Source: Sulfurimonas sp. (GTDB taxonomy: Bacteria > Campylobacterota > Campylobacteria > Campylobacterales > Sulfurimonadaceae). From it: DNA of 5,144 bases. The stretch covers positions 1 through 5,144 of the forward strand of contig JANTGV010000104.1 in assembly GCA_024762745.1 (NCBI GenBank), written 5' to 3'. The translations under genes and the position numbers were made by a program. Below, one piece after another: positions 1-5,144 of this stretch. The notes under the pieces were generated by a model that worked only from the letters and a program-made list of their open reading frames with translations, did no database searches and had not been told where the DNA came from. How positions within the stretch are numbered: position 1 is the stretch's first letter; every line of letters starts with the position of its first letter.

Positions 1-217
1 TATCAATCATTGCTATGTTCTTTTCAATAACAGGCTCAGAAACAACTGTGTGTCCAAACACTTTATAGAAACCATTTTCTTTTTCGGCTTTTTTATTAAG
101 ATTACTGTTCTGGATGTGTCTCCAAGCGCAAAAAAATATTTTGTTAAAAGTGTATTTCGCTTGACTCTCACCTGTCCATAAAAAAGGTTTAAATATGAGT
201 TTAAAATATTTTAGCAT
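1..217 (-). CDS. C-terminal part of a probable calcineurin-like metallophosphoesterase (partial, runs off left edge)
   Basis: The minus-strand frame from an ATG at 217 stays open to the left edge, giving 72 residues without a stop. It contains an FLWTGESQAKY stretch (residues 12-22). It also contains KVFGHT (residues 52-57) followed by a proline and then NIAMID at the edge. In PPP-type bacterial phosphoesterases a Trp-containing segment is followed by a metal-binding GHT motif and then by an iDTG strand, and the fragment matches that order. The upstream metal-binding motifs (GDxHG, GDxxDRG, GNHE) should lie more than 100 residues earlier, but a TAG stop directly precedes the ATG and the Trypco2 gene occupies the upstream DNA. 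The fragment is therefore either an N-terminally truncated remnant or a separate short gene. An AAGGA ribosome site (225-229) seven bases before the ATG would allow translation. The family call rests mainly on the GHT motif and its spacing. Confidence 0.5.
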   Translation of the reverse strand, partial: MLKYFKLIFKPFLWTGESQAKYTFNKIFFCAWRHIQNSNLNKKAEKENGFYKVFGHTVVSEPVIEKNIAMID

Positions 218-286
218 CTAGTTATCCTTAGACCTAGCATCAGTGTAAAAACTTTAACATTTTAAGATAAATAGTTTTACATAAAA

Positions 287-739
287 TTAATGAAATTTTG
301 TTTTATTTTTCTTCTCATCTTCAGCTGGCATGATGATGCCTGCATCGAAAATATCATTAACTTCTGGCATTGAAAGTGGATTTATCCCCTTATTAGGCTG
401 ATCAAATTCATACTCTTCTAGCTCCTCTGAAGTAGTCTCTTTTTGGGCATTTCCACCTGGTCCATTATCGTTTGGATTACTATTTGTAACCCCTAGCTCC
501 AATGTAATTTTATGTACCTCTTCATTTTTATAATTTCCATTTAATCCGGCTTTAATCAATGATAAGCCTATTCCAGTTTCCACTTCGCGCTCATCTGAAA
601 CCACAAAATGTGCTTCGATAGTTAATTTTTTGACTTCGAATAAGGTGGGAGTCCCTTTAGATTCTCTCTCTTGCTGTGATTCAATTAACTCAGTATGGAT
701 TTGTCGAATTAGATCTTTGATCAAAATATTTTTGGCCAT
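287..739 (-). CDS. Trypco2 (trypsin-co-occurring domain 2) protein
   Basis: This is a 150-residue soluble protein with no signal peptide or membrane segment. Residues 4-84 fit the Trypco2 pattern. They begin with an amphipathic helix (IKDLIRQIHTELIESQQER), followed by a strand (LFEVKKLTIEAHFVV). A short charged turn and a Gly/Ala-rich strand come next (GIGLSLIKAGLNG). The domain closes with a strand of the type HKITLEL at 76-82. Residues 85-150 form a Asn/Gly- and Glu-rich, probably disordered tail ending in KTKFH. From the literature, Trypco2 is a small domain found fused or adjacent to trypsin-like peptidases and other effectors in bacterial conflict systems, where it is thought to act as an adaptor. 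Here it is alone, so its partner is either outside the window or unrecognised. The ATG at 739 has AAGG eight bases upstream (748-751). A TATAAT-like sequence at 754-759 lies too close to that site to be its -10 box unless the message is nearly leaderless. No enzymatic motif is visible. Confidence 0.72.
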   Translation of the reverse strand: MAKNILIKDLIRQIHTELIESQQERESKGTPTLFEVKKLTIEAHFVVSDEREVETGIGLSLIKAGLNGNYKNEEVHKITLELGVTNSNPNDNGPGGNAQKETTSEELEEYEFDQPNKGINPLSMPEVNDIFDAGIIMPAEDEKKNKTKFH

Positions 740-954
740 GACTACAACCTTATATTATAAAAATAAGAAAATAAGCTACAAAGATATTAGCTATACTGAA
801 CAACAAAATGCCTACTTGCTATAGGGAGTGCTTGGATGCTCTCAATAGGTACGGTTAGTCAGGCATACATATGCCTAATCGCATATTTCATTCTAATGAA
901 TTTAAAATGCATCTTTAGAAAACTGAGAAACGACATCCTCTAAAAATGGTTGTC
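740..954. other. AT-rich gap between the Trypco2 gene and the small upstream gene
   Basis: About 215 bases lie between the Trypco2 start and the annotated end of the next minus-strand frame. The stretch holds the Trypco2 ribosome site, a perfect 7-base inverted repeat at 861-876, and the probable frameshifted tail of the upstream small gene (to 902). A minus-strand frame between about 790 and 858 reads LTVPIESIQALPIASRHFVV between stops and without a start codon. It could be gene debris, but nothing recognisable. No tRNA-like fold or intrinsic terminator was seen. Confidence 0.4.
861..876. repeat. perfect 7+2+7 inverted repeat (AGGCATA-CA-TATGCCT)
   Basis: The arms AGGCATA (861-867) and TATGCCT (870-876) are exact reverse complements around a two-base centre. 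No T-run follows on either strand, so an intrinsic terminator is unlikely and the two-base spacer is too short for a stable RNA loop. The form suits a dimeric repressor site. It lies about 120 bases upstream of the Trypco2 start, so a role in that gene's control is possible but not shown. Confidence 0.45.
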
Positions 955-1036
955 TTAATGGCAAAACCTTTTCGGGAGGTAAACACAGACATAATAATAA
1001 AATCGATGTATTTTGAGCTCCAGCACCAATATACAT
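902..1036 (-). other. probable displaced C-terminal half of the small unknown gene (frameshifted frame)
   Basis: A second minus-strand frame is open from 1045 and has an ATG at 1036. It encodes 44 residues, including NTSILLLCLCLPPEKV and a tail FLEDVVSQFSKDAF before the stop at 902-904. Its amino-acid make-up is that of an ordinary protein: a hydrophobic strand, then a charged helix-like tail. The competing last 28 residues of the 955-1167 frame are unusually rich in Tyr, Cys and His. Adding one base at 1045-1047 (GAT becoming GATT) would join Asp41 of the upstream frame to Trp-Leu-Trp-Met of this one and give an 88-residue product. This is an inference from composition and frame geometry only. 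The segment may instead be chance coding. Confidence 0.35.
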
Positions 1037-1167
1037 CCAAAGCCATCACCCCAATTTAAGTCGGCACTTTGATGCTTTTGCATCACCCAATGAATATAGT
1101 CTGTAGTAAATTCTTGATAATCATTATAGATACGATATTTGCCATTGCTATATTTTCTGGTATACAT
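955..1167 (-). CDS. small protein of unknown function, probably frameshifted
   Basis: The frame encodes 70 residues from an ATG at 1167, starting MYTRKYSNGKYRIYNDYQEF and continuing through a Trp/Asp-containing stretch to LNWGDG at residues 37-42. No family was recognised. The start is seven bases after the stop of the upstream signal-peptide gene and no clear ribosome site is visible, so translation may depend on coupling to that gene. The first 41 residues look like a folded polar domain. The remaining residues (…HRFYYYVCVYLPKRFCH) look non-coding, while the adjacent frame from 1045 to 902 looks like a genuine continuation. A natural or sequencing frameshift near 1045-1047 is the likeliest explanation. 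The small size and the place next to a membrane protein would fit an immunity or accessory protein, but nothing proves that. Confidence 0.45.
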   Translation of the reverse strand: MYTRKYSNGKYRIYNDYQEFTTDYIHWVMQKHQSADLNWGDGFGCILVLELKIHRFYYYVCVYLPKRFCH

Positions 1168-1174
1168 AGTTTGT

Positions 1175-1441
1175 TTAAAGCAATTGCATGTCTTTAAAAA
1201 TCAGTAGTCCAAGTAATGGAATTACACCAAGAGAAGTAATTAGAAACTCTTTAATACTTTGTGTTTTAGTTTGGTAATAAAAACTTATAAGGGCACTTAT
1301 AATAGTCAACATCAGAAGCTTAGGTGATGATTGAAGTGAATCTATAAGTTCTTCATACGTTGTAGTAGCCGCATAACTATCTAATGCTAGAATCATTGTC
1401 AAAAAAGATACAGTTATTAACCTATTAATGCTGTTTAACGT
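1175..1441 (-). CDS. small secreted/inner-membrane protein with signal peptide; start codon reads ACG
   Basis: From the first in-frame TTG (1402) the frame gives 75 residues, but it is open upstream to an in-frame TAA at 1442-1444. Starting instead at the ACG codon at 1439-1441 gives 88 residues. This longer form opens with a typical signal peptide: Asn/Arg near the start, a hydrophobic core LITVSFLTMILAL, and a plausible signal-peptidase site after SYA (residue 24). An AAGGA ribosome site (1447-1451) sits five bases before the ACG, and a good promoter lies just upstream. No other start codon is so well placed. The mature 64 residues hold a short polar part (TTYEELIDSLQSSPK) and two hydrophobic segments (LLMLTIISALISFYY and FLITSLGVIPLLGLLIF) joined by QTKTQSIKE. 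The layout of signal peptide, membrane segment, short loop and membrane segment recalls VirB2/TrbC-type pilins, but sequence similarity is not evident. The product family is unknown. Confidence 0.5.
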   Translation of the reverse strand, partial: TLNSINRLITVSFLTMILALDSYAATTTYEELIDSLQSSPKLLMLTIISALISFYYQTKTQSIKEFLITSLGVIPLLGLLIFKDMQLL

Positions 1442-1446
1442 TTAAT

Positions 1447-1451
1447 TCCTT
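1447..1451 (-). promoter_or_regulatory. ribosome binding site AAGGA that points to the ACG start
   Basis: On the minus strand AAGGA is followed by five bases and then ACG (1439-1441). This is the spacing expected for a normal start codon. It is 44 bases away from the first TTG of the same frame, so it cannot serve that codon. It is the main evidence that translation begins, or once began, at the ACG. Confidence 0.55.
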
Positions 1452-1482
1452 TTTAATATGTGAACCCAATTAGATATACACA

Positions 1483-1512
1483 ATAATAGCCATAATTAAC
1501 TATTTATGTCAA
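1483..1512 (-). promoter_or_regulatory. sigma-70-type promoter for the minus-strand small genes
   Basis: On the minus strand a perfect -35 box TTGACA (1512-1507) is separated by 18 bases from TATTAT (1488-1483), which matches the TATAAT consensus at five of six positions. Transcription would begin near 1476, leaving a leader of about 35 bases that contains the AAGGA site at 1447-1451. It would drive the signal-peptide gene and probably the small gene after it. It diverges from the toxin-antitoxin promoter. Confidence 0.6.
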
Positions 1513-1652
1513 TTGAACTTATAATGCCATTGAATATTTGACAAAAGAGAATGTGCAGTGATCGAGTCTGCTAACGTAATTAAATAAGCGAAGATTATTT
1601 TACTCTTTAGATTGGGCATGAACTTGTAGGGCGGCTAAAATGTTTCGCGTTA

Positions 1653-1661
1653 TGGTATAAT
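1653..1661 (+). promoter_or_regulatory. extended -10 promoter of the Xre-RES operon
   Basis: The sequence TGGTATAAT carries a perfect TATAAT (1656-1661) preceded by the TGn element of an extended -10 promoter. No good -35 box is found 16-18 bases upstream, which extended -10 promoters tolerate. The predicted transcript start is near 1668, about 34 bases before the antitoxin ATG. A ribosome site AGGA (1692-1695) stands six bases before that ATG. The -10 box is covered by the first operator repeat. Confidence 0.55.
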
Positions 1662-1688
1662 TACCGTATAAATGTTGTAATATTACCG
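1655..1688 (+). promoter_or_regulatory. paired operator repeats GTAWWATTACCG for antitoxin autoregulation
   Basis: GTATAATTACCG (1655-1666) and GTAATATTACCG (1677-1688) agree at 10 of 12 bases and start 22 bases apart, about two turns of DNA. Two bound dimers would therefore lie on the same face. The second copy contains the perfect palindrome GTAATATTAC (1677-1686). The first carries the interrupted palindrome GGTA-TAAT-TACC (1654-1665) and overlaps the -10 box. Xre-RES operons are known to be repressed by their own antitoxin or toxin-antitoxin complex, and this site has the expected position and symmetry. That the Xre protein binds here is inferred. Confidence 0.55.
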
Positions 1689-1701
1689 CACAGGATTCAC
1701 A

Positions 1702-2127
1702 ATGAGAGAAGAACAGATAGCAATGCTGCTCGGAGGAGAGCAGGAATTAAAGCGAAAGATTCGTAGTGAACTGGATTTTGCTGATGTGATTGACGGAAGA
1801 GGGATTCCAAAAGGTTCCGTAAGACATCTGCAGGGCATAGTGGGGCTGAATGATAGCGTTATGGCGAAGCTTGTCAATTTGTCAGCCAAGACGTACAGGG
1901 CGCGTACTTCCTTTAGAGGTGATGAGGGTGACCATGCCTACAAGCTGGCTAAAATCATCGATCTTGCAGAGGATGCTATAGGGGAGCGAGAGGCTGCTCT
2001 TAAATGGCTCATGAGCGAACAGTCATCACTTGGAGGCAGGGTGCCACTTAACCTCATTTCAAACAGTGCTGGCGCGCAGGTGGTCGAAGATATTCTCGGC
2101 CGTATTAAATACGGTGTATACGCCTGA
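1702..2127 (+). CDS. xre: Xre/MbcA/ParS-type antitoxin (DUF2384 toxin-binding domain)
   Basis: This 141-residue protein is the antitoxin of an Xre-RES module. Residues 1-45 form a charged N-terminal region. Residues 46-72 form a Xre-type helix-turn-helix, with the segment VMAKLVNLSAKTYRAR as its core. Residues about 76-141 form the C-terminal Xre/MbcA/ParS toxin-binding domain. Its hallmark pattern is a helix ending in ALKWLMSEQSSLGG, then RVPLNLISNSAG, then VVEDILGRIKYGVYA at the C-terminus. In this family the C-terminal tail enters the toxin's active-site cleft to block NAD access, and the helix-turn-helix represses the operon. The ATG at 1702 has AGGA six bases upstream and follows a well-placed promoter. 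Length is typical for the family. The coding DNA is clearly richer in G+C than the flanking genes, which points to acquisition as a module with the following gene. Confidence 0.93.
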   Translation: MREEQIAMLLGGEQELKRKIRSELDFADVIDGRGIPKGSVRHLQGIVGLNDSVMAKLVNLSAKTYRARTSFRGDEGDHAYKLAKIIDLAEDAIGEREAALKWLMSEQSSLGGRVPLNLISNSAGAQVVEDILGRIKYGVYA

Positions 2128-2585
2128 TGGCTATTGCGTACCGGATTGTACAAAGTAGATTTGTCAGTTCGGCACTGGACGGAGAGGGTGCCAGGTTGTA
2201 TGGAGGCCGCTGGAATGAAAAGGGGCATCGAATGGTTTACACCAGTGCCACCGCCTCACTTGCCGTGCTTGAGACTTTTGTGCATCTTGGTCTTAACGCC
2301 AAGAGTACGGCGCACGTTATTTTGGAGATCGAGATCCCTGATGAGCTTATAGAGCAGGCGAGCGGACTGCCTTCTGAATGGAAGGAGAGCCCGGTTTTGG
2401 AGGCCTATCAGGATTTTGGCAGCAAATGGCTTTTGTCGGGACGCAGTGCTGCTCTGAAGATACCTTCTGCGATCATAGAGCAAGAGTATAACTACCTACT
2501 CAACCCCGAACACCCCGATTTCAGCAGAATCAGTGTGCTCAACACATTGGAATACGGATTTGATGAACGCATGTGGAAGCCTTAA
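2127..2585 (+). CDS. res: RES-domain toxin (NAD-degrading)
   Basis: This 152-residue RES-domain protein is the toxin partner of the preceding antitoxin. Its ATG shares one base with the antitoxin stop (TGATG), so the two are translationally coupled and made in sequence. Family hallmarks are visible in order. AYR comes at 4-6, then GGRWN at 26-30 with its conserved Arg28. VYTS at 37-40 is followed by LETFVHL at 48-54 with conserved Glu49. Trp101 then precedes IPSA at 112-115 with conserved Ser114, and NYLLNPEHPDF lies at 122-132. These Arg, Tyr, Glu and Ser positions define the RES pocket, so the enzyme looks intact. Characterised members (for example MbcT and the Pseudomonas putida RES toxin) deplete cellular NAD+ by hydrolysis or phosphorolysis, stopping growth. 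An unneutralised copy would act in the cytoplasm. Such modules stabilise mobile DNA and may take part in phage defence. Confidence 0.94.
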   Translation: MAIAYRIVQSRFVSSALDGEGARLYGGRWNEKGHRMVYTSATASLAVLETFVHLGLNAKSTAHVILEIEIPDELIEQASGLPSEWKESPVLEAYQDFGSKWLLSGRSAALKIPSAIIEQEYNYLLNPEHPDFSRISVLNTLEYGFDERMWKP

Positions 2586-2637
2586 GGGTGGCAGGTTTTA
2601 CGCTGCATAGAAGCTTCTCAAATCCCTTTAAACTTCT
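2586..2637. other. convergent intergenic gap between toxin and helicase-nuclease genes
   Basis: Fifty-two bases separate the two convergent stop codons. The only structure is the perfect palindrome AGAAGCTTCT (2609-2618), which has no loop and no adjacent T-run. A clear bidirectional terminator was not seen, so read-through between the two genes is possible. The G+C change between the two blocks falls in or next to this gap. Confidence 0.45.
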
Positions 2638-5144
2638 TTAAGTAGTCCATATCTTATCAAACATCTTACCAACATAACCATTCTTATCATCTTTTTGGAA
2701 CAATACATTTTTATCTTCTAATTCTGATTGCTCTAATGTATCTTGAACCCATTTTATTACACCGTATGGAGTTACTGACACTATAAATGAGTTTAGTATC
2801 ACATCTTCATCATTAAGTTTTTCTTCTATCTCTTTAATCTTTATAGATAGATTGATTTTTGGGTCATCTTTAGTGTTTAGATTTACTAAGCCTTTAGGGT
2901 CTATAAAACTAATGTATTGTTTGCCATTTCTTTTTATCCACATTATAAAATCTGGATAGAAGTTACCCTCTGTGAAAAAACCAAGACCCGTTTTACTTTG
3001 ATTTCTAAGCAGGTATATCTCTGTATCTTCATAAGTAGCACTGTTTCGCTTCAAGTAGCTGTCTAAATCTTCCACAAAATCTTTTTCGCCATCATTAAGC
3101 TCTATCGGTTTAATTTGTAAAGCTGTTTCGCCTTTGTCTTTGAATACAAGAGGGTTATATAAGTGTCTATCAAATGAAAAAGCACTAAAGTTTTTCTTAG
3201 ATAGCTTATGAAGTTCAGCATTATCTATTACACCACTCTCAAGCATAGTTCTAAGAGCTTCTAACCTACCTATAAGCTCTGTTTCTTTATCTTCTACTGT
3301 AATTGTATAGTTATCTATTAAGTTAGCACGGTCTCTTGTCTCGTCCAATTCTCTGTATTCTAAGTATTCGCTCTCCCACTCACTTTTTTTATACTCATAA
3401 AATGACTTCATATATTTTTTAAGTAGTGTAATCATTATAGTTTCAAAGTTAGCAAGGTTTTTGAAGCTACTTACTTTCATATCATCACTTGGGATATATA
3501 GTTTATACCAATCTTTTCTACTGATTAAATCTTTTATATCAGATTTAGAGATATTTAGATTACTCCAATTCTTTTCATTTTTGAACTGTTGAAGTGCGAA
3601 GAATATATTATCAATATTCATAAAACTTAGATGCTCTTTTTGAAGTATCTCACTGTTTAACTCATACTTGTTTCCAGTTCTACTTTCACTCTCCAATATA
3701 TCCACTTGTTTATATAAGCTCAGCACTACTTTTTTACTGATACCTCTAATATCGCTATACTCCAAATTAAGCTTCACTTCTCTCTTGAAGTTTTTACCCT
3801 CTTGTAGGTCTAATACTTTTAGTTTTTTTTGCTTATAACTCTTGTCATAAATCAAAGGTAAAACAAACTCTACTCTTTCATCAGTAGGAACACCCTCATC
3901 TTTGAGGTAGTCCTTAAATGCTTTCATATAATCAGCTTTTAGTCCAAATATATTAAGTGTTTCAACGGCTTGGTATTTTCTCTCTAATTCTTTACCTCTA
4001 ATATCTCTACTTCTTTTTAGGCAAAATTCATAACCTTTAAGTCTTACTCCACGACCAAATAGTTGAATAATCTGAGAACCCTCTTTTTTACCTATATTCA
4101 TTAGTCCCATAGTTGATACTCTCCAAGAACTCCAACCTTCGCTAAACTTCTTTGAACCTATAAGTATATTTAGGTTTGAAGCAGTTTCATTTATGGTTTT
4201 GAAAAGTGAGCTTGAGAAATCTCTACTTGCTATACTCATACCATTAGCTTCACAAAGCTTTACAAGACTATCGCTATCGCCAACATTGATAACCCCAAAG
4301 TATTCATTTTCTCCAATTCTAAGTGCTATCTCTCCATCCACACCTTTTAGGTTTTCAATATGAAGTCCTCCACTTGAAGCATTAAAAATCGTGTTTAGTA
4401 TATCATCAAACATTTGTGCGGCATTTAATTTACTATGCTCTAAAAAGTTAAATTTATTAGCAAAAATATCGCTACCGTCTTTTTTATTTAGACCACTATC
4501 AAGGCTCATAATCTTTTGTATATTTGTTATACTCTCCGATTTACTCTTGATAAACTCATCTATAAATAACAATACATCAACTACATCCGATACTTGCTTT
4601 TTACTCTCTGTTCTTACGGCATTTACACTTGAACCTACAAACACCATAAGAGGCTTCTCTATTAGATAAGGTTTTAGTGTTGTCTTTGAACTTTCATAGA
4701 TTTTCATCTGTTGATAGAAGCTTAGAAGTGAAGCTGTTAAGTAAGTCTGTTTTATACCCTCACTATCTTCACTTAGATTTAGAATAGAGTAGTCTTTACC
4801 ATAACCATCATTGTAAAAATACTTATAGCTATAATCAAATATAATAGCCTTTGTGTATTCATTTTCTAACTCTGTTTTCTTTTTACCAGTGCTACTGTTT
4901 ATAGCTTGAGCAAAAGTAGCTGAGTATTCAAAAGCAAAACCATTAGCACTTAGTTTATCTCTATTGGTTTTCCAAATATCGCCACTACTACCACGGTGTC
5001 CCTCATCAATAAACACAAGATTATTATCTTCAAAGCTATCAACGGCTACTGTCTTATCTCCGTTTTCTTCTCCAAGTTTGGTTATCTCTATAATCTCAAT
5101 AGCATTACTTTCCAAAAGTCCTTTACTATCTTTTGAAAAGATCT
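2638..5144 (-). CDS. SF2 helicase-nuclease, type III restriction Res-like (5' end outside window)
   Basis: The frame is open to the right edge, giving 834 visible residues. The in-frame TTG at 5115 is not the true start, because coding-like sequence continues upstream of it. Numbered from the edge, the Walker B/DEAH-like box VFIDEGHRG lies near 43-51, and motif III FEYSATFAQAI near 71-81. Motif V, KFSEGWSSWRV, lies near 332-342. Motif VI, QLFGRGVRLKG, with arginine-finger residues lies near 360-370. A long middle part follows. The C-terminal domain has NFYPDFIMW near 727-735 and SFIDPKG near 745-751. Together these give the PD-x(n)-D-x-K pattern of a restriction-type nuclease. Walker A must lie beyond the edge. 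Res proteins of type III systems use ATP-driven DNA tracking with a partner Mod methylase and then cleave, and a Mod gene would be expected off the right edge. A single-protein or other helicase-nuclease defence system cannot be excluded. Base composition matches an AT-rich host and contrasts with the toxin-antitoxin block. Confidence 0.82.
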   Translation of the reverse strand, partial: IFSKDSKGLLESNAIEIIEITKLGEENGDKTVAVDSFEDNNLVFIDEGHRGSSGDIWKTNRDKLSANGFAFEYSATFAQAINSSTGKKKTELENEYTKAIIFDYSYKYFYNDGYGKDYSILNLSEDSEGIKQTYLTASLLSFYQQMKIYESSKTTLKPYLIEKPLMVFVGSSVNAVRTESKKQVSDVVDVLLFIDEFIKSKSESITNIQKIMSLDSGLNKKDGSDIFANKFNFLEHSKLNAAQMFDDILNTIFNASSGGLHIENLKGVDGEIALRIGENEYFGVINVGDSDSLVKLCEANGMSIASRDFSSSLFKTINETASNLNILIGSKKFSEGWSSWRVSTMGLMNIGKKEGSQIIQLFGRGVRLKGYEFCLKRSRDIRGKELERKYQAVETLNIFGLKADYMKAFKDYLKDEGVPTDERVEFVLPLIYDKSYKQKKLKVLDLQEGKNFKREVKLNLEYSDIRGISKKVVLSLYKQVDILESESRTGNKYELNSEILQKEHLSFMNIDNIFFALQQFKNEKNWSNLNISKSDIKDLISRKDWYKLYIPSDDMKVSSFKNLANFETIMITLLKKYMKSFYEYKKSEWESEYLEYRELDETRDRANLIDNYTITVEDKETELIGRLEALRTMLESGVIDNAELHKLSKKNFSAFSFDRHLYNPLVFKDKGETALQIKPIELNDGEKDFVEDLDSYLKRNSATYEDTEIYLLRNQSKTGLGFFTEGNFYPDFIMWIKRNGKQYISFIDPKGLVNLNTKDDPKINLSIKIKEIEEKLNDEDVILNSFIVSVTPYGVIKWVQDTLEQSELEDKNVLFQKDDKNGYVGKMFDKIWTT

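Noticed and set aside
754..759. Minus-strand TATAAT just upstream of the Trypco2 gene as its -10 box
   Set aside because: Transcription would start near 747, which would leave the AAGG ribosome site (748-751) outside the message. The sequence lies in an AT-rich stretch and has only a weak TTGTAG partner.
630..824. Plus-strand 64-residue reading frame
   Set aside because: It lies mostly antisense to the better supported Trypco2 gene, has Cys/Ser-rich composition and no ribosome site.
1175..1441. Firm assignment of the small membrane protein as a VirB2/TrbC conjugative pilin
   Set aside because: Only the topology agrees. There is no glycine-rich pilin core and no conjugation gene nearby.
1538..1543. 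Plus-strand TTGACA as the -35 box of a promoter for the toxin-antitoxin operon
   Set aside because: No -10-like sequence lies 16-19 bases downstream, and the clear extended -10 element is over 100 bases further on.
2134..2352. Alternative plus-strand frame inside the toxin gene, and minus-strand frames across 1683-2483
   Set aside because: They overlap the intact Xre and RES genes, which carry all family motifs. The extra frames are longer here only because the block is richer in G+C.
2609..2618. AGAAGCTTCT as a terminator between the convergent genes
   Set aside because: The palindrome has no loop, is not G+C-rich and has no T-run after it on either strand.
4391..4669. Plus-strand 92-residue frame with hydrophobic segments
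   Set aside because: It is antisense inside the helicase-nuclease gene. Its Ser/Leu/Asn-rich composition is the expected shadow of an AT-rich gene.
5113..5115. TTG at 5115 as the start of the helicase-nuclease
   Set aside because: The frame continues open to the window edge with protein-like sequence, there is no ribosome site at that position, and the protein would lack Walker A and begin in the middle of the helicase domain.
1..5144. CRISPR array, tRNA, insertion sequence or integrase
   Set aside because: No regularly spaced repeats, no tRNA-like fold, and no transposase or recombinase motifs were seen in any frame.

Overview
The window looks like an accessory (defence-type) region of an AT-rich bacterium. 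The large right-hand gene and the left third are AT-rich: sampled lines of the right-hand gene are about 25-37% G+C, with codon use rich in AAA, TTA, ATA and AGT. Together with the protein style this would fit a member of the Campylobacterota (Sulfurimonas/Arcobacter-like), but that is an impression and no taxonomic marker gene is present. A roughly 900-base block in the middle (about 1,690-2,585) is much richer in G+C (sampled lines 47-58%), which suggests it came from a different source.

Left third (1-1,512, all on the minus strand). From upstream to downstream there is a consensus-like promoter (1483-1512). It is followed by a small membrane protein with a probable signal peptide whose start codon reads ACG (1175-1441). 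Next is a small unknown gene that appears frameshifted (955-1167, continuing in another frame to 902). An AT-rich gap with a perfect inverted repeat (861-876) separates this from a Trypco2-domain protein (287-739). The last piece is the C-terminal part of a probable calcineurin-like phosphoesterase that runs off the left edge (1-217). Trypco2 is a domain known from trypsin-linked and NTP-dependent conflict systems. Here it stands without a visible protease partner.

Middle (about 1,650-2,585, plus strand). This is a complete type II toxin-antitoxin operon of the Xre-RES (MbcTA/ParST) class. The Xre antitoxin with its C-terminal toxin-binding domain comes first, and the RES NAD-degrading toxin follows with a one-base overlap. 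An extended -10 promoter overlaps the first of two 12-base direct repeats, GTAWWATTACCG. The repeats lie 22 bases apart, as expected for autorepression by the antitoxin.

Right half (2,638-5,144, minus strand, 5' end outside the window). This holds most of a large SF2 helicase fused to a C-terminal PD-(D/E)xK nuclease, resembling the Res subunit of type III restriction enzymes. The window cuts off its N-terminus, which should carry the Walker A motif. It is convergent with the toxin gene.

Taken together, the window carries one intact addiction/anti-phage module, one probable restriction-type helicase-nuclease, one conflict-system adaptor domain protein, and several decayed or altered small genes. 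That mixture is typical of a defence island or mobile region. No integrase, transposase, tRNA, CRISPR array or attachment site was found.
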